NCBI GenBank assembly: GCA_019055375.1
Contig: JAHQIW010000773.1
Coordinates: 1-64,000 of the forward strand
DNA from: Parelaphostrongylus tenuis
Taxonomy: Eukaryota > Nematoda > Chromadorea > Rhabditida > Metastrongylidae
DNA: 64,000 bases
Reading direction: 5' to 3'
The position numbers and the translations under genes are program-made. The notes beneath the pieces are model-generated. The model was not told the origin of the DNA, did not search any database, and saw nothing but the letters and a program-made list of their open reading frames with translations. Position 1 is the stretch's first letter. Every line of letters begins with the position of its first letter. This document shows positions 1-13,562 of the stretch, in pieces.

Positions 1-1644
1 CTGATTATCTCTATTTATGAGAAATGATAGTCATTTTCAACCTCCATGATCCTATGAATTGTTGAAGAGTCAAGTCGCACCTTCCAATGATAATGCAGAT
101 GAATTACCTGTTCCACTGTATTATTCGTGGAATGAAGAGTAGTTTTATTCGAAAGAGCGACAAACTGTATAAAGTAGTCACTACAAAAATTATCCTCAGG
201 GCTTTTCGAGTATATCTGCGATGATATTATGATGTTTCAGCAAATTCAAAACCTAAGTTTTGGCCGCGTTACCTCTTTTAACAAAAATTGATAAGCGTTG
301 TGTTCCCATTTTCACAACAATGTGTGAGACCAAAACTAACCACATTAAATCGATTGTTTACTGCTACCACTAGATATGTTAGGAACAGAAAATGAGCAAC
401 TTCTCTTGCACTTGTTGATATGTAAGAAATGCTAGTTTCGTGTGAGTATAGAGTGTGAAAGAATAGTTCACTCAACTTGTCCTAGATGAGACCTACGGTG
501 GGGGCACACTGTGTGTGTTGTAACATTTACACATCAGACACTCCACAAACATACAAGATACTACTTGCGTTTCCCTCTAAAGGCAGCACAACATCTTTGA
601 AGCAGTCAGTTTAGAACCACATAGAGAACCGTTTGGCGCGCTCATAGTCAGATCGTGGTCCCATTCGATGGTTATTGTTTTGTTATATTACCCATGATGA
701 AGATGATCCAAATTCAGTCGTCCTTGTCCGGTCACATTCACCATCAGTCATTCCAACTTTCGCTTTCAATGCAGTTCGAGTACTTCCATAGGCTACTGAG
801 GATCCCTTAATCAAAGTCAAACGAGCTGTATATGTGTGTAGCATATAAAGAGTGGTGTGTGTTTTAGGATTTATTTTATTAATTAAATTTACCGATTCAC
901 CTTTTATGTGTTTTATCGTCGCACGTTGCTCTGGACATCGTTCGTTTTGGTCACAGTCTAGCCACCTTTTTCCGCTAATCTAAGTTCCTTTATGAATTGA
1001 AAAAGTTGAAATCAAGTTTAGATTTTATTTTATCTAGAAAAATTTTTGTGTCACGATCCTCATTGTGCGGTCCTTTCGACACTGTGGACCCCACGACGAC
1101 CACTGCAATCTAAAACAACGCAACTACTGAAACGGTTCCTGCTCCACCCCTGCATCTTTAACCCCCAAAGTGGTGCTTCTAGCAAAGGCAGGCGTGCGTT
1201 GAAAACAACCCGGGAACGCTGCTTGCGTCTAACAGTATGGCACGCATGAGGGATAAATATGCAGAGGAGGTATGGAAAACACACCGTCCAGAGTCGCCAC
1301 TTCACAGATGCAGAGGCGTGGAGTCTACAGTCACGAAAAGGCTAAAGGAATGCTGAGAATGAGGCAAGATTAACTGAACGCTACGTCGATTTTTGAGTGA
1401 TAGCATATTGATAACACCGGTAAGATTGAGTGAAAAATCAATGCTAGAGCGGAAAGGCATGAGCAAGGGTCTCGAGTGTTGCAGTGGGTAAAGTCGTCAG
1501 CTGCGGTTAAGCACTAATCAGCGATGTTCGCACGAAACCCAATCTCTAGCTTTATGGTTCTGCCCGTGTCTCAGCATCCCGAAGTATACTTCTAACTCAC
1601 TATTAGTAGTTCATGCTATCGCCACTGCTTTTTTTACAGACCCG
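1..1644. other. No supportable gene; low-quality-looking sequence
   Basis: Only short, shadow-like reading frames occur on both strands and none has protein-like composition. A stretch near 1465-1555 loosely resembles a tRNA-derived repeat but is too eroded to call. Together with the next 4 kb this looks like noisy or under-polished sequence rather than ordinary nematode DNA. Confidence 0.4.
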
Positions 1645-2067
1645 CTCAAAAATGATTTATCATGATAAGGATATGACAATATTTGAGCCATAGGTCTAGT
1701 GCTATATAGGCGCCTATTTCGTCCTATTGGGACTCATACAGTAGCACCCTCCCTCGGTTCCAGCCGCTCCCTTGAGGTGAAACAATCCTCAAAGGAACCG
1801 GCGGCCCTGGCGCCGGTAGTGAAACAATCTAAGCACCCAAAGTAATAACATCATCTGACTTTGGGTGCTTAAAGCATTTACTCGGCTCCTACCCGTCGGT
1901 TCCTTTGGAGGATTTGTTGCTCCTCAAGGGATCGACGGAAACTGATGCAGGAGGGTGCTACTGATGAGTCGCCCAATAGGAACGAAATAGGGCGCCTATA
2001 TGTATGCACTAGGACCTATGGCTCAAGAATATGTCATATCCTTATCACTTAAGTAGTGCTCAAAATT
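1645..2067. repeat. Foldback (inverted-repeat) element, family A, copy 1
   Basis: The left half reads GCTCAAAAATG ... GATAAGGATATGACA ... TTGAGCCATAGGTCTAGTGC and the right half carries the reverse complement in mirror order, ending in TTGAGC on the opposite strand. Inner arms (AGCACCCAAAGT and ACTTTGGGTGCT, near 1833 and 1858) are also complementary, so nearly the whole 420 bp could form one long hairpin. Related copies lie at 13.9, 25.2 and 38.3 kb. No transposase frame is present, so this is a non-autonomous MITE/foldback type. Small indels between the arms suggest sequence errors or age. Confidence 0.8.
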
Positions 2068-3083
2068 TATTCAATATAAGCCTTCACGTGCTATTGATCG
2101 CTCTAGATCCATTCAATGTAAGAAGGTTTTACGGAATGTTGTACGTTTGCTAAAAAAAGGCTATTCATAAGCTCTCGTTAAAGAATAGAGCCGAATTCCG
2201 TCAGTGCATAGCGCCTAGATCGATCTAGTACGCCAGACCCATCACAGACGATCGCAACCCCTCACGCCTCCGGTTTTATAGCGAAACTTGTGAAATGTGT
2301 ACACTGTTTGGCATGAGCACCTTCTCACTTTTGATGTCTCTGAGGCAAGAGGTGCGTGGGATAGACTTATGCACCGAAAGCTGAGGGCGGACAAGATTGA
2401 GGTAAACGTGTCGAACTCTTATTGATTAAAAGCTAATTCAGTAGAGATGACTCTAAGCAGTCAGTCTCTCATGTGTTCCACACTCCACTGAGGGCACTTT
2501 ACCAAACGAGAGATTGCGGATCGGTTCGTGCAGATGCATATCATGGTGATTATTTGACCCCTAGTTAACAAGTCCACGACTAAGGGAAACGGAAATAATA
2601 CAGCCGATTAACGCCATGATAGGCTTTTTCACGTCCAATACATGAGCCTCCACCGTTCTCTTCAATTCACTAATCGCCGAGGGGGAAATGCGACATTGAT
2701 TCAAAAAGTGGAAAAGCCCAGGACAACACGCAATGATTGTTCGTGAATCAACAGTGAACGCCCTCTATAGCAAAAAAGCGAAGAAATACAGTTATGGTCA
2801 AAAATACTCGAGTTGTTTTATCGGTGTAGCTCTAATCATGTGCGCCAATAGCCACAGGAGATGTAAGCAGTGCGTCGCGCCATGTGTTGACAACAGACAC
2901 AGCTATCCGACAATTGAGGAACTAACTGTGCGCTTTTAGCCACATATGTAATGAAACTCATATCAACATGAAGCATATACAACAGTTTCTCTTGTAGGTT
3001 AGGGTGATCCCACGGTTATTCGTCCTTCTCCATCTTAAGGACACAACTTTGAAGCCAACCTAAAGATAAGGCTACTTAACTCG
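2068..3083. other. No supportable gene
   Basis: Only short unconvincing frames are seen, the longest about 68 codons near 2733-2939. No repeat that I can relate to the other families in the window. Confidence 0.4.
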
Positions 3084-3095
3084 CCCCCCCCCCCC
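3084..3095 (+). repeat. Poly-C run (C12)
   Basis: Twelve consecutive C bases. Runs like this are rare in AT-rich nematode DNA, and this one sits in the stretch that otherwise looks badly polished. Confidence 0.9.
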
Positions 3096-3514
3096 GAAGA
3101 CGAATGTTAAAATCCGACTAAGTGACGCTAAAGTCCTCACGTTTTACACACCGTGTTAGAAGCTCTTCGAGCGTTCACCAATACTACTGAGGTATGCAGG
3201 CATGTATTGCGCCTATCATCTAGCGATGGTTGGAGGTGACTTGCATGCCGACCTGGCCTGCGCACATAGAAATGTGATAGGATCACACGGTGACCCTCCT
3301 CCTAACATGGTACGAAAGTCTTAAAGACTAATATACTCCGACAACACTGGCCTGTCCTTATCGGTCGATTGTAGAGATAAAAAAAACTTGAAGCCCTGGG
3401 ATCGCGCGTGTTCGACCACTACGACCGAGTTGATTCATCACACTGATTGTATGTGTCGCACAACACCTCTCGAGACACTCTGTGAACACACGCGAGTGTT
3501 GCACCATGAGCCTC

Positions 3515-3600
3515 GATTAGACTCAGTTCGGGTAGAGCCGATATAGACTTTCGTAATGAACTAACGGCACAAGGGGTTCGAGTCCCCCTACCGGGTTGGG
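3515..3600 (+). other. tRNA-like sequence, degenerate
   Basis: A D-arm-like stretch (ACTCAGTTCGGGTAGAGC) is followed after an anticodon-arm-sized gap by a T-arm-like stretch (AGGGGTTCGAGTCCCCCT). The arms contain extra bases relative to a functional tRNA and the acceptor stem is not clean. A second similar sequence lies at about 3965-4045. These may be tRNA genes damaged by sequencing error or tRNA-derived repeats; I cannot tell which. Confidence 0.3.
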
Positions 3601-3964
3601 CCGACCGCTTTATGACAGTCTACCAACTAAAGTACAATTATAGGAACACATCTTCTTGGTTAATGGACTAGCAAATTAGCTGCTATCGGAGTCGAGCCTT
3701 AGTTGGCGCATCATTGTAGTTGCGGCCTGATACGTGTGCCTCACACGAGCCTTACTGAGCCGCGTTTCAACACGCGAACTTCACCACGCTACAGCCCTTT
3801 TGACAAAAAAAGCTCATGCGCTTCTGATTGAGAGGAAAGACCAAGAAGAGTACGTTCTTCAAGTTGTTTACTAAGACTCTTCAAGCCAGGCTGTTAGTGG
3901 CCGACTGATTCGGATATCGTCCGTAGCATTGCAACATAACGCGGATGAAATGCAATTGGTTTTT

Positions 3965-4045
3965 AAGCTTCAGTTAAGGTAGAGCGTATAGGGGACTGTA
4001 TTATCTAACGGTGCAGGGGTTCGAGTGCCCCTACGCGGGCGTGGA
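3965..4045 (+). other. tRNA-like sequence, degenerate (second copy)
   Basis: This shares with the 3515-3600 sequence a GGTAGAGC D-arm half, a TAACGG stretch and the T-arm core GGGGTTCGAGTGCCCCTAC. The anticodon arm is not foldable as written. It may be a broken tRNA or a tRNA-derived repeat. Confidence 0.3.
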
Positions 4046-4754
4046 TCACGTATTCTGAAGAAGTAGCAATTACTGAGTGTAATTCAACCGGCAAATTTAT
4101 TGTGATGGATCGCATCTGTGCCATGCGGTGTACTAAGCACTTAGTTGAGGCGTGAATACATTGATATAATGACATTGGTGTTACTAGCGAGGCTGTATGG
4201 AAAGAATCAGTGGGTAGAGAGGAGGAGAGTCCGCTTAAGGGCATCTAAGGGAACCACGATACAGTCTATTCATACCGGCCATCAATCACGAACGTTCGAT
4301 GGTGCACTTACGAATGATGTGCGTTTTGCGGAATTCTCATTTGCAAATCGAGTCACAGGTTTATGCCACACAAAGAACTGCTTTCGATAACGTTGCCTTT
4401 ACGTTGTCCGAAATCCAGCAAAAACGTACAGCCTACCGTCCAGGGGACTCGCGAACCTCTGACCGTGTAGATTATAAAGTCTGACGCTCTACACAGCTGA
4501 GGCTTACGAGGCTCTTTGGGAGGACCTTCTGTGGCCACAGACAGAGGTGACGGCGACCACATACAACGTTGATGAATCAAGTGGCCGATCGAGTGGTCGA
4601 CACAACTCGTACCCAAGAGCTATCAATGTACGCTTTGTATACTCCACACGCCCGACAGCGATAAAATCAATGACACCACAAACTTGTCGATTAAGGGATA
4701 TTAGCGCTGTTGACTTGTGACATGGGGGAGGACGGAGCACCATGAGTCAGTCAT

Positions 4755-4866
4755 TGCGCAGGCAGGTAAGGCATTCAATCACACTGTCAAACGACGCTAG
4801 GATTAAAGGCGGAATACATAGATCGCAATCCCTCAGAGATTGGTGAAACGCCGAGAGCTTTTATTT
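4755..4866 (+). repeat. SINE-A fragment (3' body), indel-ridden
   Basis: The order GGCATTCAATCAC ... AATCCCTCAGAGATTGGTG ... CGCCGAGAGCTTTTATT matches the body and tail of the SINE copies at 27.2 and 54.0 kb, but with several one-base insertions and deletions. The tRNA-like head is not recognisable here. Confidence 0.65.
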
Positions 4867-5274
4867 TCCTTGTGTTAGAAGAAACGATGCTCGTAGCCAT
4901 TCCTAGCAGGAGGTATCTCTCGTATTAAGGTAATCAGTATTGTAGTACCGGCGCGTCCAGCACACAAGTACGTAGTGGGGGTTACGCCTAAAGCCAAAAA
5001 GCTATCTCAGTGTTCTCTCTGGAGATCATGTAGTAAATCTAAGATGACGAATATACCTTCAGTTGTCCACGCTCGCTGCGCCCGCGTTCTGACCCCAATG
5101 CCGTGTGTTGTGTCGAGAGTAGCATAGTGTTATATTGCATGGCATGTATGACACATGTGTTCTTCGCAGTCTCTATGTCAATTGCATTATACGAGTCAAT
5201 TCGGCTGACAACAAGGATCTCGCAATCGTGATAAGTGGTGAGAGTAAAACATAAAGGAAAGGGGTTTAGCTGGA

Positions 5275-5545
5275 ATAGGCGTATATCACCAAGACAAGTA
5301 AGCTCCATGTCTCCATATCAGTATAACCTCTGTGGGAGGAATAAGTCACACAACAAGTATAAGCTCCTCTGCGTCGGTTTCTGAGAAGGATACGTACACC
5401 AACAGTGTAGAGCGTCCGTCTGCGTCTCTTCTGGAAAGGAATAGGTCACCAAGCAAAGTTAAGCTCGCTCTGCTGTCTCTCCTGAGAGGATAACGTTACC
5501 AACAAGTCAGCTCCTCTCCGTCTCTCCGGGAAAGAAACTGATAAA
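5275..5545 (+). repeat. Degenerate minisatellite, about five units of 50-57 bp
   Basis: Each unit reads approximately GGATAGGTCACCAACAAG, then TTAAGCTCCTCTGCGTC, then TCTCCTGAGAA. Units begin near 5279, 5338, 5388, 5440 and 5497. They differ from one another mostly by single-base insertions and deletions rather than substitutions, which points to read error more than to evolutionary decay. Confidence 0.75.
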
Positions 5546-5758
5546 GCTACCCGCCGAATAACACCATCTGTCCAAGGTTCAGTACTCAGGCTAGGCCTAT
5601 ACGTCGAAGCGTTACCATTGCATGAAACCGTTGATTACACAATTAAAAAGCACGCCTTGGTGTGGTCTCTTTTTTTTCTTTCTAGTTATTCTGTATGTGC
5701 CCAGGAGGGAGCTGCCCGATTGCCGCGTGGACCCCCCAACGAAAGCCGGGGAGACGCA

Positions 5759-5810
5759 GGGGGGGGGGGTCGGGGGGTTTTTCCCCAAAAAAAACAAAAA
5801 AAAAAAAAAA
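5759..5810 (+). repeat. Composite homopolymer block (G11, G6, T5, C4, A8, A14)
   Basis: Runs of G, T, C and A follow one another with almost no other sequence. This looks like an assembly or gap-closing artefact at the right edge of the noisy region. Confidence 0.8.
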
Positions 5811-6539
5811 CAGGCGGCTGGTAAATACCTTCCAGGACATCATTGACTGCCTAATCTGCCGACGGCCGGACTACGACAACTTTGTACCTATTTACAAGCA
5901 CTTATCTACCTGTGGGAATCCGTCTATAGAGATTCAATCATGCAGGCCAAGAGCGATAACACCGAAACGTTCAGCGGAAGGACGGAGACGCTACATGGTC
6001 ACCGCCCTCTGACACGTGAGAGAAGTGTTCTTCCGAAAATTCGACGATACAGCACGCAGTAAAGTCCAACGCGGGTGAGGGCGTTACCTTTAATTCGTGA
6101 CCGTTTGGTCTCGAAAACATCGAACTCATTGAAACAATACAACCCAGATTGGAGATTCTTACGACCTAAGGCGCGTTGGGAACAATTTCCGCTGTGACCA
6201 CTATTTTTAGTTTATACAGCCAGCATCAAACTATGATGAGGCGAACGAAGTCGAAACGTTCCATATGGACTCTATGGGATAATTCCACAGAAAAAGACCC
6301 ATATATTTTTTCATCAAAGGTTTTGACATTAAAAATGGACCCAGATGAACACCTCAAGAGCGTCACATTCGGATCTATTCCATAAAAACAGCAGGAATAG
6401 GGAGAGGCGCTGTCTGAATCTCATGATGACTAAAACTGTTCGTGTAAACTCACAGCTCCACAAACCCCGCCATCGGCGGTGGACGTTGGAGTCTCTCAAA
6501 ACGAAATACCGTCATCACATCACCACAATTGAATGATCT
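5811..6539. other. No supportable gene
   Basis: A 69-codon plus-strand frame starts at 6176 and a 63-codon frame at 6345. Neither matches a family I recognise, and they may be the eroded 5' part of the mariner relic that follows. Confidence 0.35.
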
Positions 6540-6870
6540 CAAGCAAATGACGAGATGGATCAGAAACTTCGATGGCTGTTCTCCTCAAAGCCCAACAAAA
6601 GGTGACCAATCCTTCTGCTCGATAACGAAGGAGTAACACATGGATATTATCAACACTGTAGAAGTTGAATGAGCTCAACTACAAAATTCTGGCTCATATG
6701 GATGACAATCGCTCAACCTCTTGCCTACTGACTACCTCTTCTTGCAAGCTTCTCAATTGATTTCTGTGCAAGAAATACTCCAGAAGCTAAGACGAGGCCA
6801 GAACTGCCTTCAACAACTTCGTAACCTGAAGTCCAGAAATTTTTGTTCGGGAATATAGGATCTTTTTTTT
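6540..6870 (+). pseudogene. Mariner-family transposase relic
   Basis: Three reading frames must be combined to read it. PILLLDN followed shortly by TH resembles the mariner LLHDNARPH motif that holds the second catalytic Asp. KLNELNYKIL resembles the linker before the last motif. LLPTDYLFLQ matches the P-x-D-Y-x-F motif with the third catalytic Asp, and SRS-stop-DEARTAFNNFV resembles the C-terminal helix. Several stops and frameshifts separate these blocks, so this is a dead cut-and-paste transposon fragment of the DD34D type. Only the C-terminal half is visible. Confidence 0.65.
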
Positions 6871-7855
6871 GTAGAATGAAATGAAATCTGTACTCTCATG
6901 CATTTGTCCGATAGCAAACGTCTAGTTTGCGTCGTTGTTTTCGGAGAATTCACGTTCGCAGCCGAGCTCTAATTGGCAAGAACATCAACGCAACCGTTGT
7001 TCTCTACTCTGAAACCTTAAACAATCTAAGTAACATCCTTACTCTTCACTCTCATTAGCGGCGATCAATATTCAATTGTGCCTCTCGGCCACTCCGATAA
7101 CGTCACACTTAACCATCTTTAATTCGGTTATATCAAGTCACATTTACAAACCAGCATTTCTCTGTTCTTCAATCAGCTAACTCAGAGCGATACCATGACT
7201 ATTAGCTCTTGAGATTACCAAGTGTTTTCACTCCCAGTCACGTGTCCCAAGTAAAGCTATAATATAAATGCAGTACGCTTAAAACTTTCTACGCTACTAT
7301 AAATGTATGACCCTTATACTGGCACTTCCTGCATTGTTTCCCTCGCATTCATCGCCCACGAAGGCGTTCCAACATTTGGCGTGTTGTAAACCGACAACTT
7401 CGGCATTACCAATCAATCACAATCTCTTTCTTGATTGACCCTCATGCTATAGGTTCAATAAACAAATAAAATATTGTTTTAGCATGTTGTTTCAGCCTGT
7501 TTGAGAATTCTACCTAATTTATGAATGTCGTGGAATACAAATCTCCTTAAAATCTTGAACATAGCGGAGCTAAGCCGTTCCCTATGGCACGATGGTTAAA
7601 GATTGATTTCATGAATGATCGGCAAGTTATATTTCATTGGATTAGGGCATGAAAGGGATGCTCATAGAGCATGGAGAGAGGGGCTCCAACCAGCACCTAG
7701 TTTCCTGATGAACTGCACCACTAATCACTCAGCTACCGCGTCTTCCCCTAAATATGATATTCCACTGTGTACAGTACTGGCTGCTGAGAGACACGATGTT
7801 TATGTAAAAGCCGTTTATGAAATTGAAAAGTGAAAGGCAAAGAAATACAATATTG
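6871..7855. other. No supportable gene; 3' flank of the Hikeshi gene
   Basis: AT-rich sequence. A 72-codon plus-strand frame at 7615-7833 has no recognisable features. The 3' UTR of the minus-strand Hikeshi gene should lie just left of 7856. Confidence 0.4.
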
Positions 7856-10800
7856 TTAAACATTTCGAATTGATCTCCAGAAATATGGATTCGTGCTCAA
7901 ATCGACGACGGAAATTATTATACCACTCCTGTAGCGCTGAGACAGGAATGTAATCAGCAAAACCTGAACATGGAATTTCTCACAACACTGGGATTTCAAA
8001 GGCTTTTGTTTCAAAAAGTTATTGGAGCTTAAATAAAACTATTAAACAAAACCATGCCCATCTGATCTTGCCAATCTAGTCGTGTATGATTCAGCATGGT
8101 TTACCAAATTCCGCAACATTGTTTCAGCCGAATTCACCTAACGTCGACTAAATGAACTGGTTTTGATTTCAAAATACACGTAACAGTTAGATAGTTTTGT
8201 TTTGATACGAAAACCATCATTGTCTGCCTACTGCCTACAGAGAAAGTTCCTTCTTGAAACGTTGGGAATGACAGTTTATCGCCTCTGCGCTCGCGAATCT
8301 CACATTCAATCAAGGTTTTCTTTCTGTTTCAAGAGAAAAGAAAAGATCTCTCTATTTCACGAGAATTTTCAGGTTGTCCGTGTTACTTTGATTACCCCGC
8401 GATTTCCTATACCCCCTCCTATGATTCTGTGCATAACGATCTCTTATATACACTATTAGCTCGGATGTTTAACATAGTCTTCTGTTCGTTTTTCGGAATC
8501 ACCGAAACTCAAGTTACTGAAAAGTATTATGTCCAGTGAAAAGCCAAGCAAGGACATCAGCTGAGCATAAAACGCAAACCAAATGGGAAATATAACTTCC
8601 TTTTAGCTGTTACAAGCATTAAAAAGGTATATTCGAAAATCAAAGACAGTAGTGAAATCGCCGTTTTCTCAAGCTACCAATCACTACCAAAGTCGGATGG
8701 AAAAACTCCGGCGCAAAATCCAATGAATTAACCGCGCATTCTTCAAAATGTGTGTCGTCTCACAACTGAAAAGATACAAGCGCTTTAACGTATCAATGCC
8801 ACCTTCACTTAGAAATGATGATCAAGCTCCACACAAAGCAGACAACTGTTGAGAGCTTGCAAGCTTCGATATATGTTACGAATCAGAATAAATGAGGCAC
8901 ATGAGGTGTCTGATTGTCCGAAGTGTGAAATGTATCCACTTTACCTGCTGAGTGGCTTCAGTGCCATCAGCTGCTTCTCGTCCTTCAATAGCTGTAAGCG
9001 GTTCGACCATTAACCCAACCTGTACAGAACCGATCGCACTAACACTCATGCCGCCGCTAAATATGTCTGTGTGACGAACCTCCGATAGATGTAGCTAAAA
9101 AAAGTAAAGCTGTGGTGATTATCTCAAAACTCTTTCTGGTACAATTCCTTTTTACTTGATCCATTTTTCAACGCTCTTGAACGCTAGGCATTTCCCGCTT
9201 TTTTTTAGATTATCAGCTGTCATTCGATAGCCTAAGTTTCGGAAATTTTAGTATTGTACTTGATTACTTTCTGATAAACCTTTCTTTCTTAGTGGCTGTA
9301 GCAGCACAGATAAGACTGAGTCTACATCAGCGCACATCATCGCGTTTCCTGAGTCGCGCTGCGCGTAGCTAACTTGAATCTGCCTTGGGAAGGCGCAATT
9401 TTTGTTCTTTATTTGTAATTTCATTCCTTTCGTAGAAAAACCCAGGTTTCTAGTACTAAAATTGTAGCAATGACTTCGTTCTACCGTTCTATGGGCTTAA
9501 GCATATTTCCATTTCATATTGCTATATAAACCCGCTTTGACGCTAAACCTAGAGTGCGAAGTGTAATCATCTTTTCGCTCTTCCAGCGCTCTGTGCAAAC
9601 CTTTTCAAAAATCAAACTTAGCTTCGGAATCACCAACATTTATGCTGCTAAGCAGCTACTGAGCCTGCCAAAGAACCACCACAAATCCTAGCTGAGCAAG
9701 AAGGGCACGTGGAGTGTGAAACCTAATTTTACTTTGCTGCTACAGCACTTAAGAAAACCTTTTTAAGGTAGGCAAAAGGCTAGACTGCTGAAGTCGGCAA
9801 AACGTAAGCTATCGAATAACTACCAAAGGTCTTGGGAAAGAGCAAAAAAAGCTCTCTGCTCAAGAAGTTGAAAAATACGTTCTGAAAACGTTGTACTCAA
9901 ACAAGAAAAGTGTAACTATGCAGTGCTTTCAAATAACAAAAACTATCAGGAATGGCCTTAAAATGCCAAAGTAGGAGATTGGATGAAGCAGAGACTCACC
10001 TGGGCTATTTTGAAAATCACGCTAGGCTTCATGTTCGATACGAAACCAAGGTAGTTCCATCCCGTATCGTGCCCCTCAGGCGATGGCCATCGAACGTACA
10101 CTGGAACAGAATCCACAAAGAATTGCGGTGAACTAGCAATTTCGAATGAGTGCTACTGAAGGTATACTCCAGATATGATGATGTAAACATGATCTATCCT
10201 TGAGCGTTCCATACCTGAGCCACCCATTCCATCAGGAAACGGATGGATTCCGGTCATGAAGACGACTACATGATTAACGCTGGACGCGTTGTCAATTTCG
10301 CATAAGAACTCCCTGTCACCGACTTGCACAAATTGGGACGGCTGCAGAATGCATCTTCTCGGTATTCGAACACATCTATTGCCTAGCAATCACACTTACT
10401 TCACTACAACAAAGCAATACTGGCCTGACAGAATGCAATAATCCTTTTGAAGACCATATGGTACGTTTCGTACCAAGCCGCGTTACGTCAAATCTCACTC
10501 GGCTGCTGTAATGGCGGCGTCGCGTCTCATGAGAAACCAGACGCAACGCAGCCTTCCTATCAGCGCTGGTCCTCAATGGGTTAAACCTTTCAGAGGTCTG
10601 GTTATGGCATCTCTAGCGCTATACGTACATTTCAGCGTTCTCGTTAGTATCACTTGCCATTCGGCTCACCCTTAGTTTTATAGGGAATCGGCGCCAAAGA
10701 TGTTCAATGTATTGATGAGGCGCACGAGAACGTCGAAACGTACGCAGATCACCGGAGATGCCACACCAGACCTCTGAAAGGCTTAAAACATCCTATCGGT

Positions 10801-10989
10801 CATTGAATTTCTAAGTAAGGTCTAAAAGCGCTCAACCAGAAAGTACTGCTACAACTTTAAGCCCTAAATAAACAAAACACCACTGAAAGCCTTTCAAGAC
10901 CTACAGCCGACTAAACTTGCCTCCTACCGTGGTCTACTACCTATACTCACCGCCCTTCCAGCTGCTATTAATCCGAATACTTCATTCAT
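7856..10989 (-). CDS. hikeshi: Hikeshi/OPI10-family protein (Hsp70 nuclear import carrier)
   Basis: Six minus-strand exons: 10989-10951, 10341-10215, 10100-10000, 9094-8945, 8147-8053 and 7963-7856. All junctions are GT-AG and exon phases agree. The family carries Hsp70 into the nucleus during heat stress. The N-terminus MNEVFGLIAAGRA matches the family start; NHVVVFMTGIHPFPDGMGGS is the most conserved block; VYVRWPSPEGHD, WNYLGFVSNMKPSVIFKI and WYNNFRRRFEH follow in family order, ending NPYFWRSIRNV. About 205 residues are implied (human: 197). Two one-base insertions break the frame as written: near 8128-8129, between GEF and AETMLRNL, and near 7892, between RRFEH and NPYFW. The frame resumes exactly after each. 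These could be consensus errors or early pseudogene decay. The start was chosen because the exon phase fits and a TTTCAG acceptor lies 7 bases before it. The gene follows hrp-1 on the same strand. Confidence 0.88.
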
Positions 10990-10995
10990 AAGAAA

Positions 10996-11003
10996 CCTGA
11001 AAC
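10996..11003 (-). promoter_or_regulatory. Probable trans-splice acceptor for the Hikeshi gene
   Basis: On the minus strand GTTTCAG ends at 10997, and the next 7 bases lead directly to the ATG at 10989. TTTCAG is the nematode consensus acceptor. No upstream exon is needed because the ATG begins the known family N-terminus, so a spliced-leader acceptor is the simplest reading. Confidence 0.6.
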
Positions 11004-11416
11004 ACACGTTATTTTGTTCAAACATGGGTCAACATCACTCAACACGGCCGAGCTGTTCAGCCTCGAACTCTTCTGTCTGTTATACCAACACATAAACTAG
11101 CGTTCTTACTTGCTGCACAGAAACAAACATTTCAATGATTACAAGTTTATTCAGATATACCTCAATAAACCAAGTCCACTAAAACACAACTGTTGTACAA
11201 CTTCTTAAATAGGGATGGCTAAGCCTTAAGACATTCATAACGAGGACATAAAGAAAACCATTGGCCAGAGCTAGTCCTACGAAAGAAACTGCGCACTGAA
11301 CAAGCTCTCGCATCCTTATTAAAAGAGAGAACAAAAAGTAACAAAACAGATCACTCAGCACTGTGTAGTAGCACAACACGTACATAAACAAAACGCTGTT
11401 GTCGAAAGAGATCAGA
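10997..11416 (-). other. hrp-1 3' UTR and hrp-1/Hikeshi intercistronic region
   Basis: Between the hrp-1 stop (11417-11419) and the Hikeshi acceptor there are about 420 bp. A minus-strand AATAAA poly(A) signal is at 11151-11146, about 150 bp before the Hikeshi acceptor. Short intercistronic spacing on the same strand is typical of nematode operons. The open minus-strand frame running to 11179 is an artefact of the hrp-1 frameshift. Confidence 0.6.
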
Positions 11417-12773
<1,357 letters not shown>

Positions 12774-13562
12774 AGCGTCAGTCAGTCAGTCAGTCTTAAC
12801 AACTCCTAGAGTTACTTCTTAATCGACACGATTCAACTAGCTTAGCTTACTTCTTAGCTGGCTAGGTACGTACAGAGTAATGATGAATAATCACTACCAG
12901 ATCGACTACCTAAATTCATTGACGGAATTAGTACCTCGTTAGATTTACGATTGAACACTTAGACAGAGAGTGAGAGACAGAGATAGATGTGTGTGTATGC
13001 CTATTCTAGCTAGGTGGACAGCGAGCGAGCGAGCGGCCATGGCTGAATGGTCTAAACTCTAAACGAGACAAAGTACTACCCAGGTACTATCCTGAACACA
13101 CCACGCAATTATACGAATTGAATCCAATTCATCAATACCGGAAAAGCTCACCTTCGAACAAAGAGAGAGAGATAGAGAGAAAAGCAGCACCAACGAGACC
13201 GTCACCCACCGAAGCAAGACGAAACTGAGAAACGCACGCCACGCAGCCGAGCGCGCGTGCGTCGGCGGCCGCGATCGTGATGGGACCCACCAACAAGTGT
13301 GCGAATGGGCGGCAAGTTCAAATATCCTATCTCGACGGAACTGACAATGGTCCTCTGTGGGAGGACCCTGTGTGGACCGCTCGCCTAGACGGGCGCTGGA
13401 CGACACGCATTGGTCCCAATGCGTTCACTTTTATTGTAATGATAACCAAGACGGGCCACTCATCACTCCTGCAAAATTTGAACAATTCACAATTTTCTAG
13501 AGATTGATTAGCTGATGCGAGGTTGTCAACGATAGTATCCACTGAGTATGGTAATACAGCAT
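12774..13562. other. hrp-1 upstream region with short tandem repeats
   Basis: An (GTCA)n run lies at about 12777-12797, a CTAGC-rich stretch around 12835-12870, GA-rich runs near 12960-12985 and 13165-13180, and (GAGC)n near 13019-13034. This is the likely hrp-1 promoter and 5' UTR. No TATA box stands out. The sequence from 13270 to 13510 holds an open plus-strand frame without recognisable features. Confidence 0.5.

Noticed and set aside
3084..3095. Regulatory C-tract
   Set aside because: It lies in sequence that looks unpolished and has no nearby gene.
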